A DNA stretch of 64,000 bases from Alopecurus myosuroides (Eukaryota; Streptophyta; Magnoliopsida; Poales; Poaceae), in assembly GCA_028641055.1 (NCBI GenBank), contig CM054063.1:45000828-45064827 (forward strand), written 5' to 3'. Positions 22,590 through 35,200 of this stretch are shown one piece after another. The stretch's first letter is position 1. Every line of letters begins with the position of its first letter. A program made the position numbers and the translations under genes. The notes under the pieces were generated by a model. It ran no database searches. It saw nothing but the letters and a program-made list of their open reading frames with translations, and had not been told where the DNA came from.

Positions 22590-23021
22590 CGGTCATGTAA
22601 TATGATCGATATACTTTGCTTCTGTAATATAAGTGTTTCTTATTCTGCTTTATATACTTATTCACTCGTGCGATCCGGGGGCTCGGTGGAGGGTACTCTT
22701 CTCGAGGTCCGGGGAGGGGCCGCCAGGAGGTCTCGGGGACCAAAAAAACGGAAATTGTAAAGCCCTGCCGCGGCAGAGAAAAGGGCAAAAGCCCTGCCGC
22801 GGCAGAAGGGGCATGCATCCCGGGTCGTATTCAGAACCGGGACTAATAGCCCTGGCCAGGTTCCAGCGCTCGGGCCACGTGGTCAGCCCCATTTGTCCCG
22901 GGTCCTGCCACAACCGGGACCAATGGGGAGGGGTATTTGTCCCGGATGCCCCGTCCCGGTTGCACAACCGGGACAAAAGGGGGCCTACGAACCGGGACTA
23001 AAGCCCCTGTTTCCACTAGTG
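22590..23021. repeat. CACTA-1 right subterminal region
   Basis: Inverted and direct copies of ACCGGGAC and CCCGGTTG, plus two GCCCTGCCGCGGCAGA repeats (about 22761 and 22790), lead to the right TIR. Confidence 0.7.
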
Positions 23022-23616
23022 AACCCTGGCTTCCATCCCATCGCGGCAGCCCTTCCCCTATTCCCTGATGCGTGTATCTGGTCGTCCCCGCAGGAAGATG
23101 CAGGCTCGCAGCCGTATGGTGGCGGCGTTGACGGCAAGGGACGACGACCCATCTCAGGTGCTTGGGCTCGTCTCGCCTTCGCAGAGAGGCAGAGCAGGTT
23201 GGCGCAGGAGCGCCTCGAGATGTATTTTCTAGCAGCGTTGACGGTCAGATCTCGTGTCGGCTTTGATGATGGCAGCAACTCGAAGTGGCAACGTCAAATC
23301 AAGATTCTTTGGAGGGAGCTCAACCCAGGATGGATCCGGATATCAGCGGCAGATGGTGGTAGGCAACGCCGCGCGCTGGATTCTGGAGATCGAGGGGTGG
23401 CGCATGTTGGGGGAAGAATCCCGTTCGGGTGGAGATTGTTTGGTTGCGTGGGAAAAAAAAGCGAAACGGTACAATGGCATATTGGGTGTTGTATGTAATT
23501 TGGTGGGAGGGTAAAACAGTCTTTTTATGTTGGACGAAAAATTTGGCAGAAACCTTACTCCCTTTATTATTATAATATATATATATAATATATATAGGTA
23601 GATATATAGGTATAGA

Positions 23617-26380
23617 TTAATGATTTGTACGTCATCCGCAAAGAGAAATAAGAACACGCTTGCCATATCGATCCAGGATTCACGAGAAACTGGTAGTGGT
23701 TAACGAAATGATGCTCATAACAGTACAACCTATCTATTTAAGTTTTTTGTTAATTTAAACATCATGTTTATCAAACTCCATCTACTCTCCTTCCATTCGT
23801 GTACTGCCTAATTTTTTTGGCGTTGTACTTACTGTTCTTAATACATCCAGATATAAGGCAAGTGTATGATTGGCAGAGATCAAACCATAGTTGAACAATT
23901 TTACATACAAATTTAATAACTTGATAGTCTGCTGATAATAACTAAAATCACATATGTATAGGTCCGCAACGACCTTGCCACAACCACTTAGCGGAGATGA
24001 CCATGCTGAGTTGTTGGCCCATGAAACGCCGGCGACCTCAGCAGAACCACACAAGAGACAGCGGCGACCTCGACACATCCGCACAGCAGACAGTTGCGGC
24101 CTCAACGCAGCATACGGGGGAATAGCCAAGGACTACCGAGCTGGGTCTTCTCTGGCAATAGCATCAGCAAAAAGTTCAGTTTCAGTCCCGATGAAAGCCA
24201 CACCGCAGATTTCAACAAAGAATATAATTGCTTTCTAGAATGTTAGAGATGCTAATTTTAACTAAAAAATAGGGGCCATACCTTAAATATCTGAATAGTG
24301 GATATGGTTTGCATCCTCAGTTACTGAAATCAGCATTAGCTAGCCTCGAGTAAATGGGAACATGCCCATTAGTGACTGTTGTTGCACGATAATCAGTGAT
24401 CCCAGAGCACCTAAATTGTTTGAATCAGGCTACCTATTTGCCTAATTATTTTTGAACCGGTTGCGCTCCTCCGCGGCGTCATCTTCATCCGGCTACTGAC
24501 GTCGGCTACCCTTCCACTGGTCTTGCGCGCCCCGGCCGCTGACAAACCCAAACCATCACAATAGCTCTGCAAGGTTATGGGGGATGCAGAGCAGGGACGT
24601 GGCCGAGTCCATCGGAGGAGCAGAGCGGGCATGGTCACCTTCCCCCAAGCGTCCCATGGGAGGACAGAGAGGGTGAGGCGCCGAGAATTACAGGGCGGCT
24701 CTTGCCGGCACTTCCCCTGCCGTGGGATCCCACGCTGCATCCCCTCTCACCATGAGCTCCTCGGGACGGGGACTCGGCCGCTGATGCTCAGGGGCAGGAA
24801 TGTTAGAGGCTGCCGCTGGAGCGGGGGAGGGAAGGTTAGGGGACACCTTCGTCCCGTTTTACTGGCGGGAATAGGGTGGAGATGGTCGGAGATCGACGTA
24901 GTGGCTGCCGGATTTGGGCCGTGGCCGGGACTTTTTTTTTTTGCCAGTGCCGTGGCCAGGACTTTGGTTCGAGAGGATTGAATCGGTTTCGGCGCTGTCG
25001 AGAACAAAATAAACGTACCGGTTCAATGGAAGTGGAAGGGTAAAAGGGTAAAATTAGGTAAAGATTAGGCGTGCCCTACACGCAATCGGATTCGTTTTGC
25101 CCACATAACGCAATGCGATGGCGGATGCGGACGGCCCGCCTCGTCCAGCGGCGCATCCACTTGCATCCCTAACACAATCAGATGCTGAATAGGAAATAGA
25201 GAAGGTCGCAGCCGCGTGGCCGAGCCGGCAATCTCAATCACCTCGACGTTGGAGTCTCTTCAAGCCGCGCAACATGGCAGCGGTCGTTCGGCCCGTGCGC
25301 ATCGACGAATCCGACGGCCGCTGCAGAAGGCCGTGCGCATCAGCGAATCCGTCTGTGCGCCGCTCCACTGGCCCTACCTGTTCCTGATGCGGGATTTCAT
25401 CGCTAGCATTATCCACCGCCCTCTGCCTTGCCAACAGGGCTGCAACCGGCTTCGATTCAACTCCGTGCTCCCTAACCTGGAGCGGTTGCTAGCAGTACTG
25501 ATCAACCGTGCGCCCACCAGCAAACCAGACGGTCAGATCGAGGGCTGACGTCCCTGTGGGGAGCTTATGGCGGCGATGCTGGAGCAGGGATAACATCATG
25601 GGCGTCTACTCAAACCTGAGGAGGCGGCAGCCATGCTGGGGCGGATCAGACGGGGGGTCGTCATCCACGTGAGGAGATGCGGCGGGAAAGGCAGAGCAGG
25701 GGACCGGAGGAGCGCGTCGGCCGTGAAGACCGGGAAGGGAGCTCGGCAGGGGAGATGTCGAGGAAAAGATATGCTCGTTTGCAGACTGGATAGACACCGG
25801 TGGGGGCAAGGAATCGGAGCCGTCTAGAGGGATCGCCACACCCTCGTGCTTTGCGTCAAAGCGGTGTCCTCCATCCAGCTAAACTGAATGCAAACTCTCA
25901 ATCATTCAGACCCATCTAAGTATGAACATCTATTTGTGTTGGTGGATATTGGATTGCAGGAGCAGGATTATAGCCATATTCCACACCAACAATATGTTGG
26001 TGTTCACAGCAGGGCGCATCATGGCCATGCTCCCACTTTGATCGACACAAATTATATCAGTACACAAGAATAAATGTGAAAAGGTATATCAAACACGTGG
26101 AAAATAGGCATAACAGATTATAAATGTAATAAAAACTTAATAGGATTCAACTCATGCATAGAAATGGGGTTCAATTTTCCGGAAAACATTGTTTAGCGAG
26201 CTCTGTAACATGTTCGAACTGGTGCTGGTTTCACTCATAAAATTGGGCCGGGATTGAGTCCCGTTTTAATCTAAAAAAATGGTGTGCAATCGAGATGGCT
26301 GCCCATGTTACACCGCTGGACTATGGAGAAAAAGCCACTTAGTCCATCTTCAGTATTACTATGACATTGTGCCACAAACA
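23617..26380. other. No recognised genes
   Basis: 24440-25850 is GC-rich with several overlapping open frames on both strands but no recognisable protein, perhaps captured or decayed exons. The rest is AT-rich. No transposon ends were identified. Confidence 0.4.
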
Positions 26381-29300
26381 TGTAACATCCCAAATATGAA
26401 AACAACCCCTAGAATGTTTGTTTCTTGTTTTATTTATGTTTTGCATCATGGCATCTTAATCATTGCATTTGTTTGCATTTGGTTTTCCTTGTTTACCATT
26501 TGAATTTCAAACCAAGAATTCAAACCCTTGTTTCATACTTGTTATGTTACAATTTCCAAATATAAATATTCAAATAAAATCAGCCTTTTGTTTCCATTAA
26601 AATATAAAGCTCAAACTAATAACTTGTTCTTTTTAATATTTCACTTCATTCAATTTGTATTCAAATTCAATTAAAATCCCAAACAGCAACCATTTGAAGT
26701 TTATTGAAAAGTACAAAACAAATCAATCATTTGTTCCAAATAAACTTGAATTCAAAAACTTTTAAGTTGCTTAAGTTCAATTATTCAATTAATGTTAAAT
26801 TCAATCAAATTTCAAACAAATTTCAAACAGCAACATATTTGAAATATTTTGAAAACCAAAGCTTGCACAATGTTGCTGTTACAATAAATAATTGTTACAA
26901 ATTTTTCCTAAAATTTTCTAAACCCCAAAACCTATCCTTTTTCTCCTTTTCCTTTTCAGCAAAAAAAAAACAAACAGAACAAAAATAAAATAAACAAAAG
27001 AAAGGGGCAGGCCAGCAAGTGGGCTGCGCCCACCAGCCAGGCCCAGCCCACGGCCTGGTACCCCTTACCTCCCTTTCTTCTACCTGTACGGCGTTCATCC
27101 GCCCTGTCCACGTCGAACAGAGAAGAGGGGGGACGGCCAGCAGCAGCTCGATCCCCTCCTTATAGCTAACCCTAACCTACCCCGAGCTGCCCTAACCCTA
27201 GACCTCCACCTACCTCCCTCGACGCCGCCGTTTTCCTCCATCCACCACCTCCATCTTCCTCTCTGTATCTCACCGCCACCGCACCACCGCCACCTGAACA
27301 TCCGATCATCGCCGCCGTGCTGCCTCTCCTACCCTCGGGCTAGCCACGGGAACGGATCCCCCGTACCCCCTCGTCCTCCTCGACCACTCTTCGGTGACGG
27401 AGGTCCACCGGAGCGCCGCCGCCGTCCTCGACATCGCCGCCGTAGCCTGCTGCACCGAGCCTCTGCATCACCTGCAGCGGAGGTGAGCAACGGCCACCTC
27501 TCTCCTTTCTTTCTCTCTACACTTGCGCAAGCACCAGCATACCGTAGCACAGCACATGCACAACGCACAAGGCAACACGAGCACTGCAACAGCCGCCGCC
27601 GGTGAGCTACCATCGAACCCTCTGTCGAAGTTCAGAAAACGAACCTGCAGAAAAATTCAGTTAATACCTAACTGAACATCAAAACCAAATGTGCACCTTA
27701 CCTGACAAGAACGAATCGGTACTGCATTGGCAGCAACACGCGCGCACGAGCACGAGGTCGAGGGGTTGAGCCCTCGCCTCCGCGGATTAAATCCGCCACT
27801 TTTTGGTTTGCCACGCGGGCGTCCGTGGCCCACCTGCCATAGGCAGTGGCTGCCACGCGCCACGTTGGCCCAGGGCCCCGTCGTCAGTGGCCCAGGCTAG
27901 GACACTGCGAGGTGTAAGTTAATTTCTAGCCTTTTCTTTTAATTCCAGTCCTTTTCTTTTACAGAATAGTCCCTAAAATCAAAATGCAAATAACTTTTAA
28001 ATTTCAACTCCAATTAATACAAATGAAATATGTATTCTGAACCAAATTAAATCCTCTACCTATTTAACTCATTTGTTTTCTGTTTTGAACATTTCAAATG
28101 TTTTCAAATTTCAAATTCAAACAATTCATTTCACATTTGATTAAATTCATAACTAAATCATTTTAAACTCAAATTTAATTTGTAAAATATGTTTTCAAAC
28201 CAGAAAAACATAATCTTTTCAAATATGAATTTTATTTAATGATTTGAACAAATAAAATTCAAATAATATTCATACTTGATTTAAATCCATTTTAATCTTG
28301 TTTAAACTCGTTTAATTCATAAGTAATTCATTCTAATTCCTTTTTCAATAAATGAAACATGTTTTCCACCTAAAATTTTGTGTTCTATTCAAATATGAAC
28401 CTTGCTATCTGTTTTGAACAATTAAACTTGATGAAAACAGCAAATGCTTGTGTAACTCCTTTAAGAAGTAAATTTTCCTAACTTAATAAATAAAATTCCA
28501 AACATGGTAAACAACATATCAAAATGAATCTATTGTTGTTTCCTTTATGTTTTCATCATCCATGCATCATGCTAATCAACATTCACCTGATGGTTAGTTG
28601 TAGTCCATTTAATCCAACATTAATTCATGGGCTTTCCATATGCAATCCAAATTGCATATGGGTCCATTTAAACATGTTACCATGTCAGTTATCTTATCTT
28701 TGATGCACCAATTAAATTGTCATGCATCATCCCATGTTTGTGCACTATGCCATGTTATTGATTGTTCGTCTCTCTTCGATTGTTTGTTTGCTTCTTATCG
28801 ATTAGACGACGACGTTGAGACAGACGAGGTTTAGGATACTACTTCTGAGGAGTTAGCCCAGTACCAGGCTACTGAGCTTGCAGGCAAGTATTCACTCACA
28901 TGAACCATTGTGTTCCTTTCCACACTGGATACCGATACTTTCTATTGTCTATTTCTGCTAGCCTTATGAATCGTTGCTTGTGTCCCGATCCTATCACATG
29001 TTATCCTATAACCCTGATATTGCCTCACCTCCACACCTATAACCCCTTGACTGTTGCCTGTGTCTTACTAGAATGTTTAGGGTTGCTTGTGCTCGAGTCT
29101 GATGTCCGTTACTTCTTTTACCATATTTTATTATGTTCTATGGGCTCGGTGTTTAAACAATCAACCTGTTAATGTTATGGGTAATAATAATTTGATGATA
29201 AGGCACCGGCAGGAGGCCCGGCGTGGTTTTGAGGCCTGCTAGTGTCGACCCTAATTAGGAAAAGGGTCTTGTCTACCGATCCATGATGAGCGCACTAACC

Positions 29301-30641
29301 GCATGTGGGAAGCATGTATGGGCGCCCCCCTCAATTTGATTCGATTCGCATCTCGTCCAAATCGCCACACTTAGTTCGGGCTTTCCATTTGCTGCACGCA
29401 TATGCAGGTACGAACCCGAGGCCAGGGTGGAATTTTTGTAGTCGGCATTTAGGGCGGCGTGGTCTTCCAGTGCTATGAGGGTCCCACTTTTCTTCGTGGG
29501 GGCTCGATTAGCCGCGCACGCACAACACGTGGTTCTTTGGGCTTGATGCGAAGAAGAGTTGAGTTGTGTTGAGTGCCTCGCTTGGTGGGTTTGATTCCCG
29601 TCTGGCGGGATATTCTTACGTGTATGGCTACATTGGTGCATCCCTGCATGGTTAAATCTTCTCGAGAAGCCGTGTTGTCCGCGGTTATGGATGACTTGGT
29701 GAAAGTACTGACTAACAAGTACTCAGAACAACTTACACCTAACTATAATAACTTGACTAGTAATATAGATTACTTCCACCATAAGAAGGATGTCACCCTA
29801 ATCAACTGTGTGAGTTATCCTTGGGTTGCTTCCTTAGAAGGGGATAACATTGGATGGGTTTGTTTGAAGTTAGTTGCAGTTGGTTACGATACGCGATCTT
29901 ATCTTCTTTCTGTTAGCCGGAAGTTGTAGCGTGTCTCTGTAGTTGGTTAGTGCAGCCCGCTGCAGTATCTTTTATATCACCTATTTTCTTCCGTTGAACC
30001 CAAAGCATCCGTGCTTGTGTTGACGGGTAACACTTTGGTAACATGTGCGTCTTGCTTGCCAGTACTTGTATGTACTGACCCCTTTGGGGCTGTGGTTTCC
30101 GCAGACTACGATTCCGAGGATCCCCATGGTGGCTACTACGTGGAGTACGACGAGACTGCTGACGAGTAGATAGCGGACCCGGCAGGATCCGAGACTACGT
30201 GGATGGGCTCCGTTTTCTTTTCATTCCCGGCCTCTTAGGCCTATTTGGATTTGTCTGTACTCAGACCTTTGGAATGCTTCCGCTGTGATGTAATGATGTA
30301 TTGTTGGGACATGTGTCCTCTGCATGAGTGTATTTGCTATTCTCTGCTCTAGTGAGAGCCAGTTGCAACTTATTTCCATATTTTGTGTCTTAGAGATCTG
30401 TTGTGGTATCATTTTGTTTAACGCCGTTGACGTACCATGTGTGTATGGTACGAAGTACGTCAATGGTAGTATCTTGATCTCTATGGGATAGTTTACATCG
30501 ACGGTGGATAGTAGAGATTGGTTCTCACACTTAAGTGTTGGCCTACTCGTAAGAGGATGCGGGTGCAGGTAGGCCCCGTAATCCAATCATCTACTATCCA
30601 GTTCGGCCCGGTGAGTATCCTATAGAACTCAGGGTGCGACA
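26381..30641 (+). repeat. 4.26-kb LTR
   Basis: Bounded by TG...CA with the primer site directly after. The interior has TTCAAAT-rich low-complexity DNA at 26500-26900 and 28000-28560, a GC-rich segment (27000-27900), and exon-like acidic reading frames near 28800-28885 and 30104-30168. Confidence 0.8.
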
Positions 30642-30643
30642 AA

Positions 30644-30655
30644 TGGTATCAGAGC
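30644..30655 (+). other. Primer-binding site (initiator tRNA-Met)
   Basis: TGGTATCAGAGC two bases after the LTR end, the standard plant tRNA-iMet primer site. Confidence 0.9.
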
Positions 30656-31216
30656 CTGTCTGCCTGTAGGATCCCTTTTACTGGTCGCAGTTGAGTCTAG
30701 AAACTATTTTGTAGCTATATAGGAAAAATGAAACGTGAGAGTAGGAATTCTGTTCTTTTTCTTCTTTCCCCACTCACCCTCCCTTTTTCTGGTAAGGAAG
30801 TGCAACGTTGTTTTTCCCTTCTCATCTAAACTTTCAAGTTAGGTTTTCACGTATCCTGGTTTCTCTAGGATGGTTATATCTACTAGACCATAGGAATGGA
30901 GGTGGTTGTGACATGATTTATCATGTTGCCTACTCACGATTGAGAACGGAGGCGTGTAAGCCCCGGAAGCAGATCCTCTATTCCTTAAGCAGTAGATATT
31001 GATCCTTTAGAAGCCCGGATGGGTTTTCCGTAGTACCTCAGGAGTTTTGGTCTCGTGTTTCCCGAATGTTGCTTCGATATCCTGTTCTTCTCAATATCCT
31101 TTTCGTCCGTTGAAACCTTGTTGTTGCTTTCCACTTCAGTTCTTCTACCGGCGTCTAATCAAAACTTCCCAAATCATCTGCAGATGCATCTCAGGTTCTA
31201 CCCGCAGGTGGTTCGT

Positions 31217-31939
31217 ATGACTCGTTGCGAGAGCACTGCCGGTTATCCGAAGATGCTGAGAGACATGGTCACTTATCTGGGGTTCAGTTGGGCACTAGAG
31301 TACCATGTCTACGAGCACCAGCGAGAGTTTGAGCAGACCTACTACCAGGCTATCGTCTACATTCTGTCAGATGATGGCAGGAGCGTAGTCCACCGCTACG
31401 AGGCAGTAGGTTCCACAGTGGATATGGCTGTGCAGCAGGCAGCTTATGTGAGTATCACCGTCCTTCGTGCTGACTACTGGGGATTTGACGATTCTATCTA
31501 TCGCCACATCCCCCGTGGTTACATCACTTCGGAGGGAGCTCACTTCACTCTCTACGACAACTTGGATGCTTACGAGCATGATAGCTCCAGGCTGCACACC
31601 ACAGCTCAGTTTGTGAGACACAGTGACGCAATTGCCACCACACTATCTCAGGAGTTGGCTTCAGTCAGGGAGCAGCTCTACCTTGCTTTGACTCGTCTGG
31701 CGACTTACACCACAGACTTTGTTGGAGACGAGCGCTTTGCACGTTTCGATCCACCGTTTGGGCGTCCTTTGCCAGATGCTGGAGGTTACGAGCCGATCAG
31801 AGGTCCACTCCTCAACCTTGGTGATGGTTACACTGGGATTCCACGCTTTGGAGCACAGGGAGTCGACGCTACGTACTTCACCACACCGAGAGTCGCTCTC
31901 AGAGCACTTCCGATCTACGTGGATCGTCGTTCTACATAA
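31217..31939 (+). CDS. Pre-gag ORF of the retroelement, unknown function
   Basis: An intact frame of about 240 codons from the ATG at 31217 (MTRCESTAGYPKML); the frame is open upstream to 31055. The N-terminal half (YPKMLRDMVTYLGFSW ... YQAIVYILSDDG ... TVDMAVQQAAYVSITVLR) has an alpha/beta pattern of about 100 residues. The C-terminal half has a helical stretch (LSQELASVREQLYLALTRLA) and a Gly/Pro-rich tail. It lies between primer site and gag start. I do not recognise a named domain; wheat Gypsy elements often carry an extra frame here (recalled, not checked). Confidence 0.6.
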   Translation: MTRCESTAGYPKMLRDMVTYLGFSWALEYHVYEHQREFEQTYYQAIVYILSDDGRSVVHRYEAVGSTVDMAVQQAAYVSITVLRADYWGFDDSIYRHIPRGYITSEGAHFTLYDNLDAYEHDSSRLHTTAQFVRHSDAIATTLSQELASVREQLYLALTRLATYTTDFVGDERFARFDPPFGRPLPDAGGYEPIRGPLLNLGDGYTGIPRFGAQGVDATYFTTPRVALRALPIYVDRRST

Positions 31940-32208
31940 TTTCGTGAGCGTGCTCCTCACCGTACCTCTCGCCGTACTCCTAGCCGCCGTCCTGCGTGAT
32001 GAGCATGGGAGTACCGATGTATCCATTCCTAGCTATGTTTAGTTATCCTTTCGTATTCGAACCATTTATGGTGTGTTGGATATTCTGATGTATTTGCACA
32101 TGTGATGATGTACCTATTGGTTATCTATTCATGCGTCGGAATAATCTCTCTTTCGGTTGCAAAGTCTATCCCTTCCTATTGTTGTGCTAAAATGCATTTC
32201 CATTCAGG

Positions 32209-32242
32209 ATGCCTCCAACAAGGAACAACACGCCTGAGCCAC
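32209..32242 (+). pseudogene. Start of gag, interrupted by CACTA-3
   Basis: ATGCCTCCAACAAGGAACAA begins a protein MPPTRNNTPEP that runs into the CACTA end at 32243. The continuation is not in the window. Confidence 0.55.
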
Positions 32243-35200
32243 CACTACAAGAGAATCGGTCTCTTGCAACAAAATCTGTAGCTACGTTTTTTTTTTCGTT
32301 GCGATATAATCACAAATTACGACGACCTCTCAGGTTGTGGTGATAGGGCACTCGTATTTCCACGACTCATTTTGGTGGCGATAAAATGTCGTTTTGTTGC
32401 GGTAGAGGCCTCCTATTGCCACGATTTGTACTGCTGTTGGAATACAAGCGCGTTTTTGCGACAAAATATTTTCGTTGCGCGAGGAACTCCTTTTGTTGCC
32501 TTAGAGACATGGTATTCCAACGAAATAAGCATTCGTGGTGATATTCAGTCATTTTTTGCAACATCTGTATTTGTGTTGCGGTAGTTACAAATATTGTTGC
32601 AAAAAATAAAGCTAACTATTGCAACCAAATTTTTCGTGTGGCAATACCATATGTTTTTCGCCTCAAATTTATCCTGCGGCAATACCTATTATTTACTGCG
32701 ACAATTTGGGTCGTATGGTAATAGGTTAAAGGTAAAGCAACAATCACCGTACTGTTGCGAAAATGAACAAGTTATTTTGCAACGACCATTCATAGACTAG
32801 CTTAACGGGCCTCATGGGCCGTGCCCTTGATCACTGTTGCAATTTTCTTAGGACTACACTTCATTTTTGGTCCAGTATCTCAGTTTGGTGAGCACATTAT
32901 TTTTTTTTTAATATTGTTTGCAACTGAATTTCTGCAGCACTTAGCATTTTACTAATGTTGCAACTAGTGACAGTACTTAATAATCAATCAAGAACTCATA
33001 TAAGACGCAATTTCACTAGTACATTTATCATGGAAATTCAAAATTTCTAAACAATGGAACTTTGGAATCTTTAAACAAAAATTATGTTATTACACGATCT
33101 TTCATCCATGCATGTTCATGGCAAAACATTTAAGCCAAACAGTGCAGAGACAGCCTACACAAAGAATCCATGGTCATCATCCAATTCATCTTCTACCAAA
33201 GGAGCAACATGACCATCATTTATGTAAGCTTCATCATCATCAGTATCAGCATCATATTCGACTTGGTCTTCGTCAAAATCAGCAGGTCTTAAATTATTTA
33301 TGACTAAAACATCAACGCTGGTTCCATCATCATCATTTCTGCACCAACTAGTCATCTCGTCAGGTACAGTAAATTCTGGAACTGTAATTCCTGCATCGAC
33401 GACATCCTGTACATCTGCATCACCGCGTTCATCTCCTTCTGCAAGATCATCTAGGTCTGCACCATTTAAAACCGAAGGAGCAAACAAATTGCGTGGATTC
33501 ATTTTTATAGCACTTGCCCAATTAGGGCTCTTCACATCTCTCACATAGAAAACCTGTGCAGCTTGGATGCCTAGAATGTAAGGGTCTTCCGTGAATCGGT
33601 GTACACTAGTGTCAAGGTCAATAATTCCATATTTGTCCCTCCTATACCCCTTACTCTGTTTTCTATTGGCAGGAGGCACGTCGAACCAGTCGCACTGCAA
33701 TAGAACAACCTCCTTATCAGGAGGAAAGTCAAGAAATATGATTTTCTTTATCACCCCATAATAATCAGTACTGCCGGTGCTTTCTTGCGCGTTGACTACG
33801 ACGCCACTATTTTGGGTACTCAAGTCAAGCTCTATTTCGGTATTACGAAAGTAATATCCATTCAGTACTGTACGGTTGAACACACGAGCAATTTGATCAG
33901 GCCCTTTAGCTAGTGTATACAACAGACTGTTGACCTTCCCATCTTTATGGAGTTGTGTGATCTGTTTCATGGAATAGAATATGTGTGAGTGTACTATACA
34001 CCATTGTTTTTGTATTACGAGAAACATCTATGAAAATGCTAAAGTAACTTACCCGTCTTTCGAACCAGCCAACAAAATCTTCCTTGTGTTTCTTTTCAGG
34101 ATTAGGACAATTGTTCTTTTTGAGCTCGTCAATATGTTGCCTTCAAAAAGAAATGATATATGGTTACTTCATAACCAAAGTCTTAATGCATATCATGATA
34201 TGAAACACATAAATAAGTTTCCTTACTGAATCCATGGCTCGGTTTCCTCGCAGTTTGTTATTATGTAGTGCCTCATTTGATTAAGAGCTTCCAAAGACAG
34301 TGATTCACGGGCAAAACCTTTCTTGGAGTAATCAACTGCACTCATTATGCTAATCCCTGTTGGTGCCTCATCTGTAGCTCCATCTGCATGGCGTTCAGAC
34401 TGACTTATTTTTGTAGGCGAGCCTTTAACGAATCGACTGCAGAACGTCATGCACTCTTCAAGTATGTACCCCTCTGCAATTGAACCTTCTGGATGAGCCT
34501 TGTTACGTACATATCCCTTCAACGTACGCAGGTATCTCTCAACCGGATACATCCATCTATACTGTACAGGCCCTGCAAACCATGCTTCTCGAGCTAGATG
34601 AATTGGGAGATGCATCATAATATCAAAGAAAGCTGGTGGATATATCATCTCTAGCTGACATAGAATTACTGCAATTTGTTCGTCCAAATTCAACAAATCG
34701 TCATCCCTTAACTCCTTGGAGCATAAATCGGAAAAGAATTTACTGAGATGAAGCAATGGGGTAAGGACATTCTCTAGCAGAAGCTTGCGCAACGCAATAG
34801 GAAGAAGTTTCTGTAATATAACATGGCAGTCATGAGTTTTGAGTCCACTAAACTTGCACTGCTCGAGGACCACACATTGATTAATGTGTGAAGCATAGCC
34901 ATCAGGCATCCGTATGCTCTGCAGAAACCTGAGCAGCATTATCTTCTCTTCCTTTTTTAAAGCATACACGCCTTTCTTAAGTTTGTACTTATCCTTACCG
35001 GTGGGCTTTGCGTGCTGATCCTCCCTAATTTTCAAAAACTTTAAATCTAGGCGAGCCTTCGTACCATCCTTTGTTTTCCCATCCATCTCAAGCAAAGTAC
35101 CAAGAATGATGTCACAAATGTTCTTCTCGATGTGCATAACATCCAAATTGTGCCTCACGAGCAAGTGCTTCCAATACGGGAGCTGGAAGAACACACTTTT

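Larger units (their letters stand above)
13628..23021. mobile_element. CACTA transposon CACTA-1, 9394 bp
   Basis: Ends are CACTAGTGGAAACA and its inverse, with a 3-bp duplication AAC at 13625-13627 and 23022-23024. Both ends are rich in the subterminal motif CCGGTT / AACCGGGAC. It carries four units: an AP2-like gene, a gene of unknown function, a leader-intron TIR element, and a Transposase_24/Ulp1-like gene. No TNPD/TNP2 transposase is present, so it would need one in trans. Confidence 0.93.
12617..23616 (-). mobile_element. Helitron (minus strand), split by CACTA-1
   Basis: On the minus strand it begins A|TCTATACCTATATA at 23616. It ends with a GC-rich hairpin CCCGTTGCAACGCACGGG (12646-12629), eight bases, then CTAG followed by T at 12617. 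These are the TC start, 3' hairpin, CTRR end and A/T target of Helitrons. It shows no Rep/helicase, so it is non-autonomous. Without CACTA-1 it would be about 1.6 kb and holds GC-rich, exon-like DNA at 13380-13627 and 23022-23500. A lone CGGAGGGAGTA motif near 12994 resembles a Stowaway end. Confidence 0.75.
26381..32242 (+). mobile_element. Ty3/Gypsy-like LTR element, 5' part, cut by CACTA-3
   Basis: One LTR of 4261 bp (TGTAACATCC ... GGTGCGACA), two bases, then a primer site TGGTATCAGAGC for initiator tRNA-Met, then internal DNA with an open frame (31217-31939) and the start of a second protein at 32209 (MPPTRNNTPEP). That protein is broken at 32242 by a CACTA end. No pol or second LTR is found in the window. 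Gypsy is inferred from LTR style; Copia cannot be fully excluded without pol. Confidence 0.75.

Noticed and set aside
24440..25850. GC-rich open frames as host genes
   Set aside because: Overlapping frames on both strands, no recognisable domain, no consistent splice structure.
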